Shown here piece by piece: positions 1 through 12,500 of a stretch of DNA of 64,000 nucleotides. The stretch covers positions 89,875,087 through 89,939,086 of the forward strand of contig JARCOQ010000002.1 of the NCBI GenBank assembly GCA_029207755.1. Reading direction: 5' to 3'. The DNA is from Chamaea fasciata. Its lineage: Eukaryota > Chordata > Aves > Passeriformes > Sylviidae. The notes beneath the pieces are model-generated. The model was not told the origin of the DNA and made no database searches. It saw only the letters and a program-made list of their open reading frames with translations. Each line of letters begins with the position of its first letter. Position 1 is the stretch's first letter. Made by a program: the position numbers and the translations under genes.

Positions 1-117
1 TATGTTTTTGCTTTTTTTTAGTTGAGCAAGGGAAACCACCTTGTTCCTGAAAGTGCTTTATATTACAGCTGATGACTCTGGATCAATTTGTGATTGATGG
101 AGTATCCAAGAAAAATT

Positions 118-147
118 AGTCACTTGCTTCAACCCAAGAGAAACATT
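118..147 (+). repeat. Direct repeat, copy 1 (partner at 1448-1477)
   Basis: These 30 bases recur at 1448-1477 with a single difference (C at 127 versus T at 1457). The shared core is ttcaacccaagagaaacatt. Flanking sequence is not alignable beyond a few bases, so this is not a large recent duplication. Confidence 0.85.
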
Positions 148-1447
148 AGCATCTTCAGTAAGAGCTGGAAATCCTGAAGATATTCTGTTTAATATAATGT
201 CCACACTGCAGTGTTTTATTTTTATGTATGTTTTTCATGGTTATTTTAGTCCTTAAATGAAATACAGGTCTGTGCTTGTTTTTGTTAATATTCTTCACAG
301 TAGCCAGTATGGGGATGTAGTTTGGGTTTGTGCTGGAAACGATGTTGATAACTCTGGAATGTTTTCTGCTTTTCTGAGCAGGGCTTGCACAGTGCCAAGA
401 TCTTTTCTGTCTCTCACCCCCCCACCAGTGAGGGGGCTGGGAGTGCACAAGGAGTTGGGAGGGGGCACAGCCGGGACAGCTGATCCCAAGTGACCAGAGG
501 GATATCCCACACCAGACAGCCTCATGATCAGCACATAAAGCTGGGGGCCAAAAGGGAAAGGGGAGGGACACTCAGAGTGATGGTCTTTGTCTTCCCAAGT
601 CACTGTTTCACGTGACATTTCCCAGCTTTCCTGGAGATGTCTGAGCATCTGCCTGCCCACAGGAAGTGGTGGATGAATTCCTTTTTCTGCTTTACTGGTG
701 TGTGTGGATTTTGCTTTACCCATTACACTGTCTCTATCTCAGCCCATGAGTTTCTCACTTTTACCCCTCTGATTCTCTCCCCAGTCCCAGCGAGGGAGCA
801 GCTGCCTGGGGCTGGGCTGCTGGATGAGGTTCAACCACAAAAATCTCCCATCTATTAAACTTGGAGTAACTCCACTGAAAAAAAATACAGACACGGAAGA
901 CACCTATTTTTAAACCAAGAAGATGAATCAAGCCCTGTTTTACTTGGTTCTTTTCAAATGAAACATGCTAGCAAAATAGTTTCATGTCTGGTATTTTTGT
1001 AAAATCTCTCTGGTAGTTCACAAAAAAACTACCACGTGGCATAAATGAATCACGAACATGTCTGACCTTTGTGTTAATGTGACACTATTTATGAGGCCAG
1101 AATTATTTTGGGTCCCGGAAATGTGAATCCTGTGGTACATTATAGTACTCTGCAGTTCCACACTAACTGTAATGTGTACAAGAGCATTTAATTTTCTAAT
1201 TCCGAGCAGAAATTGCTCCCGGACTTTGCATATGTGTGCATGTATGTGAAGATATTTTGCATAGATCACAATGTACCTGGACTCAAAATGTTGCTTAGAA
1301 GAGAAACTCAGAATTTCTCGGTCTGGAGAATGACAGAAGGAAGGGGGATTGTGTAAAGGTGAATTTTTTTAATACCCTACTGCAGTACCTACTGGAGAAA
1401 GGTTTGGAGGAAGAGGTAGCTGCCATAAGCATTGCTTCATTCCTTTC

Positions 1448-1477
1448 AGTCACTTGTTTCAACCCAAGAGAAACATT
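1448..1477 (+). repeat. Direct repeat, copy 2 (partner at 118-147)
   Basis: This is the second copy of the 30-base direct repeat, in the same orientation and 1.33 kb from the first, with 29 of 30 bases identical. Confidence 0.85.
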
Positions 1478-2435
1478 GATTTCATCCTTGTTCAGTTAGT
1501 CTAGGTGCTGAACCCAAAGGAATCAAGTCTGTCCTGGACTTTGAGTACTCAAAATGAACTGAGGTGGTTCCCCTGGTAGTATTCGTAGCAAGCAAAAAGA
1601 AGTAAATATGTGGCTTCACTTATTTCAGAATCAGAGTGACTGTGCATTTCACAGTTTGTATTTGCACAAGAACTAAGCATTTTGGATGCATTAAATTAAT
1701 GTTTAAAAGAAAACCACTGGTCTCTTCTCTGACTTCTGTTTCTCTCAGCCACCTCACCTCGTCAACAATACCCATAAGGCACCTCATCACTGCTCACTGG
1801 CCTAAAAGTTTGCATCTCAGAAAAACCTTAATTGAACAAAAGGTGTCTTTTATGGTCCATATAAATTAATCTCTCTTCTTATGTGTATCAGTACTGAATT
1901 TGCTTTTTATACATAGAGGTAAAACACATGAATTAACAGATATTTCTTGGAAATTGAAAAGTATGCAGAAGGATGATCACTCTTTTTTCTATTTTAATCA
2001 GGTCTGATGGTGTTACTTCCTTTCAAAGGAAACTGTCAAGTAAGCTGGTTTTGTTTATACAGTTTTTTTCAATATCTTCATAATACAGAGCAGCTGCTTA
2101 AAATGTTAATGCGAAATACCTTCTGTTCCCTGTTTTACTCTTTGGCATTTCAGGAAATTTCTAGAGCTTCATTGCTGTCTAGACTGTAAGATCTATGGAG
2201 CAAGCAGCATTAACACCCTTCCTGCAGGAGCAAAATGCAGTGAAGGGATGCAGCATTTAGATGGGTTTTCATGCTGCTTGTAAGTACCCCTGTCCCAAAA
2301 TGTGGCAGGCGTGTGCCAAAAGGAATCCTAGCTAATGTGGTGCACAGTGAGGAGGCAGAGTGCAGACAACAGGGACATGGCGTTTTTTCCAGTCAATGGC
2401 ACTGCCAAAGGTATTGTTGCTTAGCCTTCAGAGAA

Positions 2436-2575
2436 AATAAATTTTAAAAGTAATTGGGCCCCTTCATTCACTCTGTTGCAGTCATTGTAAAACACCTGCA
2501 TTAGGTCTTGGATTAACTTAAAAATAAATAAAAAGCATTTAACCTAAAATGGTTTTGGTTGTGGTGCACTTTTGA
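2436..2575 (+). promoter_or_regulatory. Candidate polyadenylation site of a convergent plus-strand gene
   Basis: AATAAA occurs on the plus strand at 2436-2441, and overlapping copies at 2523-2528 and 2527-2532. The overlapping pair is followed about 20 bases later by a strong G/T-rich element (2551-2566, tggttttggttgtggt). That layout is a textbook poly(A) site. In mammals GAS6 lies tail to tail with TMEM255B, so this could be its 3' end. No GAS6 coding sequence was recognised to the left, so the gene identity is only inferred. Confidence 0.35.
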
Positions 2576-2819
2576 CTAGAAAGGAAATAATTTGAACACT
2601 AAAGTGTAGCCTAAAATACACGTCTGGAAATGGTATTTTTAGTGCATTAACGTGACCTTTTACTATGCAGACTAGACTGGCACAAAGTTCAGCTAAAACA
2701 GTCCCAATAGAATTAGCCTTTCTATCTGAAACTTGAAAAGGGAAACTATTTGGTAGGGTACTTCTTCCTCTGTTCTTTTGTTTTCCTTTCCTTCCAAATA
2801 CACATAGCCTTAGGCATAG

Positions 2820-3334
2820 TATAAATACACACAGTGAACTTTATTGTAAAATAATTGCCACACTTTATTGGTACAACACTTTCACCAGAAGAGTTATTAA
2901 ACACTACAAGCAAACAAACTCTTGCTACCCAAAATGATTGACTCTGAGAGCTCCCAGCTACCCACTCAGACAACACAGGCTAAAACTCCTCAATACTGGT
3001 TTATGAAAGCAGAACACATATCGAGAGTGTTTTCTTCATTCTTCCTCTTGAAGAAAATCTATTCTGCAGTGGACTGAGAGGGAAATATCTCATGCTTACA
3101 GTAGCCAGAAAATTCTACTACCTCTGACTGCAGGCAAACTGAGTGATGACGTGCCTGCCCTTACAGCTCCAGGGCTCTGCCCTGCTCACAGGGAGATGTG
3201 GGTAAAAGCGGAGTGGCAGTAACACACTCTGTGCTGGGTTCCTTTGGGAAGTCTAGTGCCTGCACAGCACAGTTGCCACAGGTTTCTTTAAAACAAAATA
3301 AAAGCCTACCAGCTACTAAAATAAATCCTTTGTT
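2820..3334 (-). other. TMEM255B: TMEM255B 3' untranslated region (approximate 3' end)
   Basis: This sequence continues the terminal exon after TAG. No further splice signal is needed before two canonical AATAAA signals, at 2864-2869 and 2840-2845 on the minus strand. Beyond the second signal the coding strand is rich in GT (tgtgtgtattt), as expected of a downstream element. The exact cleavage site is inferred to fall between about 2815 and 2850. Confidence 0.7.
2840..2869 (-). promoter_or_regulatory. Tandem polyadenylation signals of TMEM255B
   Basis: Plus-strand TTTATT at 2864-2869 and 2840-2845 reads AATAAA on the gene strand, about 470-495 bases after the stop codon. They are the first canonical signals downstream of the coding sequence on that strand. 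Confidence 0.65.
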
Positions 3335-3502
3335 CTATGGTGCATATGGTGGAGGCTTTTCTCCAGGCAAGCAGTAAGTTGGTGTATAGAGGGCTGGAGC
3401 ATTTGGGGGAAGACCGTAGCTGGAGCTGGACTGAGATGGAGGCTGAGTTTCTTCTGATAAAGAAATGTCAGTAGATGATGTTCCTGGAAAATTGCTGGCA
3501 GG
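3335..3502 (-). CDS. TMEM255B: TMEM255B terminal coding exon 9 with stop
   Basis: This 168-nt coding stretch (55 codons plus TAG at 3335-3337) follows a ctgatacag acceptor. It encodes a Ser/Pro-rich tail ([16 protein letters not shown] ... [12 protein letters not shown]) ending in [13 protein letters not shown]. The final PPPY fits the PPxY consensus bound by WW-domain proteins such as NEDD4-type ligases; that binding is an inference. The terminus closely matches the known family terminus, which supports this stop codon. Confidence 0.95.
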   Translation of the reverse strand, partial: PASNFPGTSSTDISLSEETQPPSQSSSSYGLPPNAPALYTPTYCLPGEKPPPYAP

Positions 3503-6500
3503 CTGTATCAGAGAAAGAAAAATAACTTCTTCAGTAAAGGATTACAACCCCATTGCAGTTTTGTGTTGTTTGCCATGTGTTACATAATAAGCCCCATGAT
3601 TAAATTTCTCTTGCATTGCAGCACATTAGCTTTAGTTCTAAAGCACCTGCTTAAGTGTAGCAATACAGATTCTATCAGCAACCCAAGTCATTTTTAATAG
3701 ACATTGTGCAGACAGCTAGGCAATAGAGCAGAACAGGAATTTCTGCAGGAAAAGATGCTTGGCTTCCCGGGTGAGGCACAGTGCCTGACTAACTATGTTA
3801 CAAGTAGCTGCTGTTTCCAAGCATCACTGTGAAATTTAAATTACCTCAGATGTAATTAATCTCAGTTATAATACTTGCATAAATGCAAGGTGTTATTCCT
3901 TTGCCAAATGCAGATTCCTCTTAAGAGAATATTTTACAGGTAGGCATGTCTCCCTCTTTGGCAGTCAGTTATGATGGGGCTTTGGCTGAAAAAGGCACGA
4001 CAAATAAATGGAGCTTGGGAAGCAACCCATCTTCAGGAACAAGCAGGGTTCATTAAAATAAAAGAATGCATGCAGGGGAAAATATTCAGGATAAAATCCT
4101 ACTACTTTTAACCAAGTTTTGTCACTGATTTCAAGAGGGTGAGGATTTTACTCCTCCTCTCACAAACCAGCACATGCCAGTCTATGGGCCTCAACAGAAG
4201 ACTTGGGCTCAGCTCCCCTCAGGTTCAGACTTTAAGTGAACTTAAAGTGCCTGGAATTTGAAAACAAGATAAAGTAATCATGGATCTTTTTCAAGAGAAA
4301 TGAAAAATCTGGGCAAGTGACGTTCCCTGCTGCTAAAAAAATTAATAGCCACAATCTAGAAGGCGAGTGCCAGGGCTAGCCCTTGGACAATGGCATCTCA
4401 GAGCTGTCCAGGGCTGGCAGACCCCATGCCAAGGTGTTTGCTTCCTCCACGAGGCTCCATGTGAGCAGGGGCTGCTGGCCTGGGTCAAATCCTCCTGGCA
4501 AGGAGAGTGTTGTCCTGCATTTGTATCACACAGTGACTTAGTGAATGAGAATGGGGACATCCCAACAGGAAGGCTCATTTATGCCCTTTAACTCCCTGAG
4601 GCAGTGCAGGTATACTGACAGACCTGCTAGATACATCAGCTCCAAACCTAGTTGTTGTGGGTTTGGGTTGGCTTGGGGTTTTATTTACTTTGGAGTTGTG
4701 GCTTCCCTCCCCTCTCAAACTGCAACCACTGCTTCCATCTGTTTGCCTGGAATTGCTTCTGCAGTGACTTCTTCTCTAGCAGGAATAACTGGCACAACCC
4801 ATAACTGCTGTCATCACCACCAGTCCCTGCCCAGCTAATCAGGACCATTATCTGCCCAGCTGGCAGGCCTGTTACCAAGACAAGTTGTGGCTGAACTGTA
4901 CCAGTAAGGGTTGTATTATTTTGTTGGCACATGTCACAGTAAACAAAAGAAATGCTGGTTACATCCTTTCAAAATGCATTCCTGCTATCACCCTTTTTGC
5001 CATTTGGCTGATTTATTTTACAGACTTTGCCTCTCTGGCAAGCATTTATTCAGTGAGATACTGGATTCAGCAGAGGACCAGGAATGAATGCCATATATGT
5101 TTAGCCTGAGATAATCCACTGGTGACTCTAAAGGGTAGAACAGCTCAGGCAAAGTCTTCTACTCTCTGGACAGTTAAAACTCAATTCAGTTTCCCACATC
5201 TAAATGTCCAGCCCTTTTGGGATGCCATGGGATATCTCAGATGTCCACACAGACATGACCTGGGGACAATGGGACCTGAGCCTGGACCCTCTCGGAGTAG
5301 CAGCAGGGGACAGGTGGCTACTTGATCTCATTATCAGGCAGTACAAGATCCCTACATGCCAACAGCCCCTGTGTTGAGTCAGACGAATCCCAGACCCAGA
5401 CTGGGATTAAGGACTACAGCCATCTGAGCAGGGCTTGTGTCAAGGTCTGAATTCAGCAGCTTGAAGCATTTAGATGGAACATGAGGACCTCAGACCTCCA
5501 GCCCAATGAATTCAGCCCACAGCTCTCAAACAATGGACACAGATGACAGATAAGCTTCTGGCTGTTCCTCATCATTCCTGCTTCCATCATTCACGATTTG
5601 CACCTTTAAATAAATTTATTATGATTTTTTAAATTTATATGCTGATGCAGAAATTACTTCTCTCCAAGCTGCAACATAATGGAGGTTCAACAAACCTCTG
5701 AAATTTATGAAGGAGAAGGAAGATAAATGAACACACTTATTTGAAAAAATAGAAATCTAGGGAAATAATTGTGTTTATTTTGGAGTGCAGATAAGAATTT
5801 GGGGTAAATGCAACATATTTCTGTTTCTCAGGGGACACAGGACTGAACAGTCACAATGGATCCTCATGACTACTTACATTAATCTTTTCAGCTTAATTTC
5901 ATGTGTTTCTATCCCTTTCTCTCTCTACTCTTGGCTACTCTTACCTCATCAGCAGGTAAGAGTCCAAAGGACAACCAGAGAAAGCCTGAGGTGTGAGAAC
6001 AGACCAGAAAACTAGGCACAAAGTCATCTCACAGACAAGCCTGGGAGCTGGGATCCAGCTAAGACCTACCTCTGCAAAATTTGTACTGAGTAGCAGCCTA
6101 TGCTTTCCTGATGATGTGAGAAGGGTGTGGTTTTGTACTGTACCTGAAGAGGTAATGGGTAGGATGGATATGTAGAAATTGTTGCCGTGGAAGGACAGAA
6201 CCCAGCATATGTCAGGATCTGCTGGGCAGGATTGTACAGGATCTGAGGAGGAGGTGCAGCACTGAAAGCAATTTGGGACAGAGGTACCTGTTGAGCACAG
6301 AAGACAACAATATATCAATACAATGTAGAGGGGGCTGGAGCAGGAACTGTTCCTAACACAAGCAACAAGACAATTTAACAACTTTCTATTTTCCAACACA
6401 ATACCAGTAGTACAAAAAAATCGAGGAGCAGACAGAATGAGAGGAGGGTGTATCCGGAATGAATTTTCAGAGTAAAAATACACAGCTATTTTAATCTTCT

Positions 6501-9500
6501 TCCCTTGGAAAAAGGCTGCTGGTGCTTCCCTAGCAACAGTTACAGAAGCACTGGCAGGACTCCAGATCCGAGACACCCTGAAGAGCACAACACACAGCGT
6601 TGGCTGCCTCTTCTTATTCATCCAGCACCAAGCACCAAGTCCTTCACCATTTGCTGCAGACTCCTTCCAATAGCAACTACCTGATGCCCTCAAGTCTTTT
6701 TTTCTCTGTTCCTACACAGATTTACCTTGATCTCCCTTTCCAAACCAGCTGCTCCTCTTTCATATCTCACTCTCACTTGGGAAATGGAGTTTGCTGCTGG
6801 TGCTCCAGCATCACTCTCAATGTGCTTACCTCATTCCTACTGCAGAAAATCCTTCTCTCCTGGCCTTATTGGCATGTCTTCTAATTACAATGCAAAATGA
6901 AGCTTGCAGGAAGAAGTAATAGCTCACATGAAACCAGCTTCAGGAAAAAAAACCAAAAGCTAAATGCGAAAGAGGGTTTGTGTTAAACCCTAAAACCCTG
7001 TGCAATGTAACAATTCATGAAAGACAGCAGAGCAACAGAGCTTTCTGAAATATTTTCATGAGATAAATCAAGTGGTTTCTTTTCTTTCCTTTGTTTTTGT
7101 TAGCAGATTCCTCCACGTGAGAGCATGGAATTTTCTTTTCACTCAAATAATAAAATATGGTAGTTGCCAATCAAATGCTGAAAGCAACAACCAAGAGGGG
7201 GTTTTTTTTTGTTAGTTTGGGGTTTTGTTTTTTGGGTTTTTTTTTTGCGTTTTTTCTTTGGTTGTGTTTTTTTTTTTTTTGTTTTGGTTTGGGTTTTGGT
7301 TTGGTTTGGTTTTTTGTTTTTGTTTTGGGTTTTTTTTGTTGTTGTTTTTTGTTGGGGTTTTTTTGGGTTTTTTTGTTGGGGTTTTTTTTGTTTTGGTTTT
7401 TTTTTTTTTTTGCATTTCCTTTCCAATTTATTGGTGGGAGATATAAACCACTGCATCCTCTGGAGACAGTGTGAGATCTCTCTGTGATTGAGAAAGAGGT
7501 ATATTAATTGTGTTTGTACATGGAAAGCATCATCTAGGTCACTGAGGTACCACACAAGGCTACTGAAAAATCTAGGCCTTAGCTTCCTGGACAGATTTGT
7601 CATTTCAGGAGCTGGCGTGGAGAAAGGCTGGGATCAAAGGCAAAGAGCTTATTTCACGGGAGAAGGCAAGTCTCTCATCTTCAAGGCACCCTCCTCAAAA
7701 CACTCTCATCTGCAAGGTACCCACCTTCCCACCTGCCCGGCTGGGTGGATATGATGGGGAGAGATGAAAAGACACTGCCTCAGGAGTAGGGAGGAGCAGG
7801 TAACCTGCTTGTTTCAGACCCAAAGGTTTGGGGCCAGTGCCACGGCCCCAGAGTGAGCCCTTCCTCCCTCAGAGGAGGGATAAAATCAGATCCCTCTGAC
7901 ATAAATGAGTCAAGAAACACTTGCTTTACCCACAGATGTGAAATACAGATGCCTGTTCTGCATTTGTTACCAGCTTTCTGTGGGTCTCTTTGGGTGCTGC
8001 TATTTGACCCCATTTAGCTTCTTCACTTGGGAACCTCTCTCAGTCTTCTTATATTCCACCCACTCACAGAGCAATGCTCTCTAATTGCTAAGGATGAACA
8101 TCTCAGCAATCCTAGAAGACAAATTTGGAGAGTCATCCACACCACATCTACTAATCAAAGCACATTATTATCATGCTATCTGGTCTCAGCCAGGGCCAGC
8201 AACAATGTGTAGTTACTGAAGCTGACTGGATGCTTTTATCAAGTATTCCAGTAATTACTCTGTGTTAAATTACTCACCTAAAATACATGGGTAGGTTGAG
8301 ACATTCTGAACTGCACCAACACCCAAGTCAAAGAGATAAGGAGTATTGAACTAGCCAGGGAATGCTAACAGTGTCAGCTCACTGGCCTCAGACCTGCCAG
8401 AGCATTTATGTCTGACCTCCAGCTACTCTTCATGTCAGACTGCACCTGTAGTTGCATGAGTGCTGAGACATAAACCCATGGCAAGTAGCTCAGTAATTAC
8501 GGGTTAGATTTGCTTTCCTTTTTAGAGCAGGGTGAGGGAAGAAGAGAGGGGATAAAGCAATGCTATTTAATCTGTTCAGATTCCTTTAAGGACTGCAAGA
8601 GGGAGACTAATTAAAAAAAAAAATTTAAGGCATCCCCTTTGCCCCCACCCCACCCCAGTCCTCCCCTCAGGACTATCAGCAGTTCAGATTAATGCAGCCC
8701 TAAACTCAGGGCAGGCAGATTCCTTGGCAAGGTGTGTCAGAAAAACATCCAGAAGTCATCAAATGAATACCAGGCCAGGGAAGGGAGTTTCTAGATTAAC
8801 TCAGCATCAGCAAGTGAAATTTTCCATGTAATTCTTTACCTGCAACTTCTGTAAGAAATAATCACAGTGTGTTATCATTTTGGGTACTTCAGCTACATCT
8901 ATTGATGTAATATCTTAATCTGCTTTTTGTTAGAGGTGACTTAAAGGTAACTACCTCCATGTCCTATATCCAAGCACGCTGTAGATCTTAAAAGAAAGGT
9001 TCCTGCTGTAACCACTGCAGCTCCCCCAGCACCCTGCAGATCACAGAGGGCAGCTCCATGGGTGACACAGCAGCCACTGAGCTGACACCTTGGGGGTCAG
9101 GAGAGAATGAAATATTTCCCACTGAGCCAGCACAGCCCTCAGGCAGGCAGCAAAACCACAGGGAGCGTGCCAGGGTCTGCAGGGAATTTGTCACAAGAAA
9201 GAAAAGCTAAACCAACCAAAATAACACTTTTTTTTTTTTCTGTCCAGGAAATATGATGGGTTTAAAGGAAAGAGCACTGTTTTGCAAACTCTCCCCTTTG
9301 TAACATGGGTTGGCTGCCAGCATTCCCTACGGATAAACATGATGTTTTTGTTTGACTAGTCAGCCTGGCCTTGTGTTTTCTGGAAGTCAATCCCAAAGCA
9401 ATGCTGTGAGGCATTACAGGGGGCTTTGCAGTTTTCCCTGCAAAATGCCAGTGAGCATTTATGTAAGAAGGTGAAATCTTAAAGCAAAGTAAATAGTTTT

Positions 9501-12500
9501 CTCACATATTTTAATGTTTTTTTTTTCTCTTTTTATTTCAGTCCCATCCCCTTTTCCTCTTCTGCCTGATGTTTTCTGAGTTCCTCTCTTCTCCCAAGGG
9601 CTACTCCTTTTGTAAGGATTAGCAAATTATCTCTGTTACTAACTCAAAAGAACCCTGAAAAAGCACAGGCAGGAGCAAGGAGGAGTCACTGCATTTTGGA
9701 TTGCTGCTTTAGTAAGACTTTCACAAGCTGAGGTGACTGACACAAACTCATCTTTCTCTTGAACTAAGATACCCTTTTTCTTCTCACACTCAGTGGAGAC
9801 ATTGAACAGGTTATTCAGATGAGGTTTTCAGCCGGAGACCTGACAGACTCACTCCAGCTAATCTTGGGGTCAAGCTGCACATCCACTGCTGCCGCAATTT
9901 CCCTCTATGCTTTTATGCCACCCAGTCAGAGGACCCACACTCTGATCCAGGCTCTGCCTCCCAACAAGGGAATGTGCCAGATCATGGTGAGTGCCATTCT
10001 CCCAAGAACATCTCCTTGGGTCGGTGTTCCTCACAGGCAGTGCAGTGATGGCCCTGCAAAGCACAGAGCTGTATCACAGCATCAGCCCAAATCTCACGTA
10101 AGCCTAGGTTTGAGCAAGACAGGTTAGGTGGACTCAGGTTGGCTCTCTGCACGCTTCTCACAGCTGCACTTGCATCTATCTGCTAGGCAGGAGAAAACAC
10201 TTAGCGGCACTAAGCTGCAGTGCTCTCCCAAAAACTTGCTGTAGTTGATGTCTGCCATCACGTGCAAGCTGCTCTTCCCTTCATTTCCCACTGTGGTTGT
10301 TTCTGCTCCTCTCACAGGGAGGGGATGAATTAAGATGGGAAAACTGCTTTTACTCCCTTTGGGCAGCTGCAACTCTTTAGTGGCTGGCTGCAATCTGTTA
10401 TCAGGGCTCTCCTGCAGTAGTCCCCTACATAAAGGAGAGATCAGCTGCACATTTCTTACATGCATTAACTCAGTGCACTTGTTGGGCTTAAGCTGGACAG
10501 AGGAATATTTCCAGGAAATGTTCTCTCTTAAAGGTGAATTTCAAACAATTCATATGGTCCTGCTCTATTTTAAGCATGGTTTTAAGCACCCAATACATGT
10601 TGTAGACAGCCTGGGCATGCTTCCTAAGGAATGCTGGGTGGTCACAGCTGGGTGTGGATGGCCTCCAGTCTGACTGGGTCCTTGGCTCACTGGGTGCCAG
10701 TTCTGAGCAGCCCATTCCTGCCAGTCTGCTCCTCCTCCTGTCCTGATGTACATCTCAGCTATATCTCTTGCCTTCTCTTCCCAGGTCTTTCTCTCTCCTT
10801 TTTTTCATTTTACCCATCTTTCTATTCAGTTTTCTCCTCTGCAACAGTGACCAGATACACCATGGATCTATGATGACCCGTGTCGCTATCACACCTCCTT
10901 TTGGTTCCTGCATTTCACCTCCATCTCCACGCCTCTGCCCACTTAGTTCTACTACTCTCCCGAGAGCCTAGTAAATCATGAGCCTCTTGCTTGGTCTTCA
11001 GGTATTGCTTTAGCAAACCTGGCCACTGACAGTGATAATGGCAGGAACAGCAACTTCACCCTTTAACGTGCCAGTAAGTCCAGCCATATGATGCACTTCA
11101 TTGGAGAATCCCTCCCACCACACGGTCTCTTCTGAACACTGTGGTGAACATCAGCACAATACGGTGGTGTGCCACAGGGAGTAGTTAGAAGGTGGCATTC
11201 CTTCGTGAAACAAAAGAGGATGTTGAAGTGTCCCGAGCACACAACTGTTTCCAAAAAAACTTGACTTGTACTTCAGAATTCATCCCCATTCTTAGGGAAA
11301 AGAACCACACAAGGCTGAACAGTCACATATAGGACTTGACTTTTACATGTTAGCTATAAACTAGCATCCTCAGACTCCGTGCTGGCCCACACATTCAGTG
11401 ATGAATTAGAAGGGGAAAAAATCTGCCACTAAGTGAATTGCCAGCATTTGTTCACACTGTTGTGTTTTTTTCCTTCCATTCACGTTTTTTGACCACTTAG
11501 CTGTCAACAGCTGGCAACAGCTTCACCTAAAGGTTTTCACCATGAAAGAGGCTGAATAGTTAAGGGACAATTACTCAAAACACCCCATTTGTTCAGACCC
11601 CAGGATTCTGGGTTGAGATGGAGGAGGTGAACTTTTGGGTGTGTAGTGGCTAAACCCCTGATCTGATAAGGCACAAGGTGAATGAATGATGGGTTGTGGG
11701 TGAGATAGGAGGGATCCTGTGGAGAGAATTGTGCCCTTTGTCATGCTAAGTTGTGCTCCATCGCACAGACCACTGAACTGTGGGGGCTCCCCTCCTTCCC
11801 CCGGGGAAGTATTAGGGAATTCAGGACATTTGCCTGTGGCCTCAGCATGTTCATCTCTGCCGATGGGACTTAATTTACTCAATTGCTTCTAGGATGGGCA
11901 GCTGTGTTGTCTTAGAAGGTGTCAAGAACACCAGAAGCTCCCATGATTCACATTATTATATCAAGCTCCCTGCCTAGTAGGAGGTACCTGAGCATTCCCA
12001 CCTGAAGAGAGTGAATATAGACCCAATAGATGTTGTGTTCTGAGGATTTCTCTCCATCACGGCTTCAGAATTTCCTCCACCACCAGACAGATGTGGTCAG
12101 CAACCACTGCTTTAACCACGATTGCACAGCAACCTTGAGCAATCTTGTGAGTGGTGAGATCATCATGCTCTTGTACTTTCTCTCTCTCTCTTTTTCCCAT
12201 GTTTGTGTCCTCGGGTGACGTTACTGCACTTTCATATTGCAATGCTTTTGTGTTGTTGTATTACTATAGATATTAACCACCAAAACGGCTCCATACCTGT
12301 GTTCCTTTGCAACCAAATTGTTCTATAATAAACCCTACACTGTTTATTTACAACCACTGATCATTCAGTGTTGTTTCATTCTAATCTGCCCCAAAGAAGC
12401 TATTAACAAAACCTGGGCTACATTCACCTTCTGCAGTGGCTCATAACACTCCAGACTCCCACAACACCCAGGAAACACATTTAAAGCTCTCCTTCCTACA

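Larger units (their letters stand above)
1..2815. other. Region downstream of TMEM255B, no coding sequence recognised
   Basis: No open frame here resembles a known protein and no CR1 copy is evident. It contains a 30-base direct repeat (118-147 and 1448-1477) and the candidate plus-strand poly(A) site listed separately. It may be intergenic or the long 3' UTR of a gene entering from the left. Confidence 0.6.

Noticed and set aside
257..858. Open frames near the left edge, considered as the C-terminus of GAS6
   Set aside because: None shows laminin-G-like residues or a recognisable GAS6 ending.
5941..6693. 250-residue minus-strand open frame, the longest non-repeat frame on that strand
   Set aside because: It overlaps TMEM255B exon 8 in the wrong frame and reads through both splice sites; the frame conserved in TMEM255B is different.
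7139..7603. Lys/Thr/Pro-rich 154-residue and Phe/Val/Gly-rich plus-strand open frames
   Set aside because: They are translations of a G/T-rich low-complexity tract.
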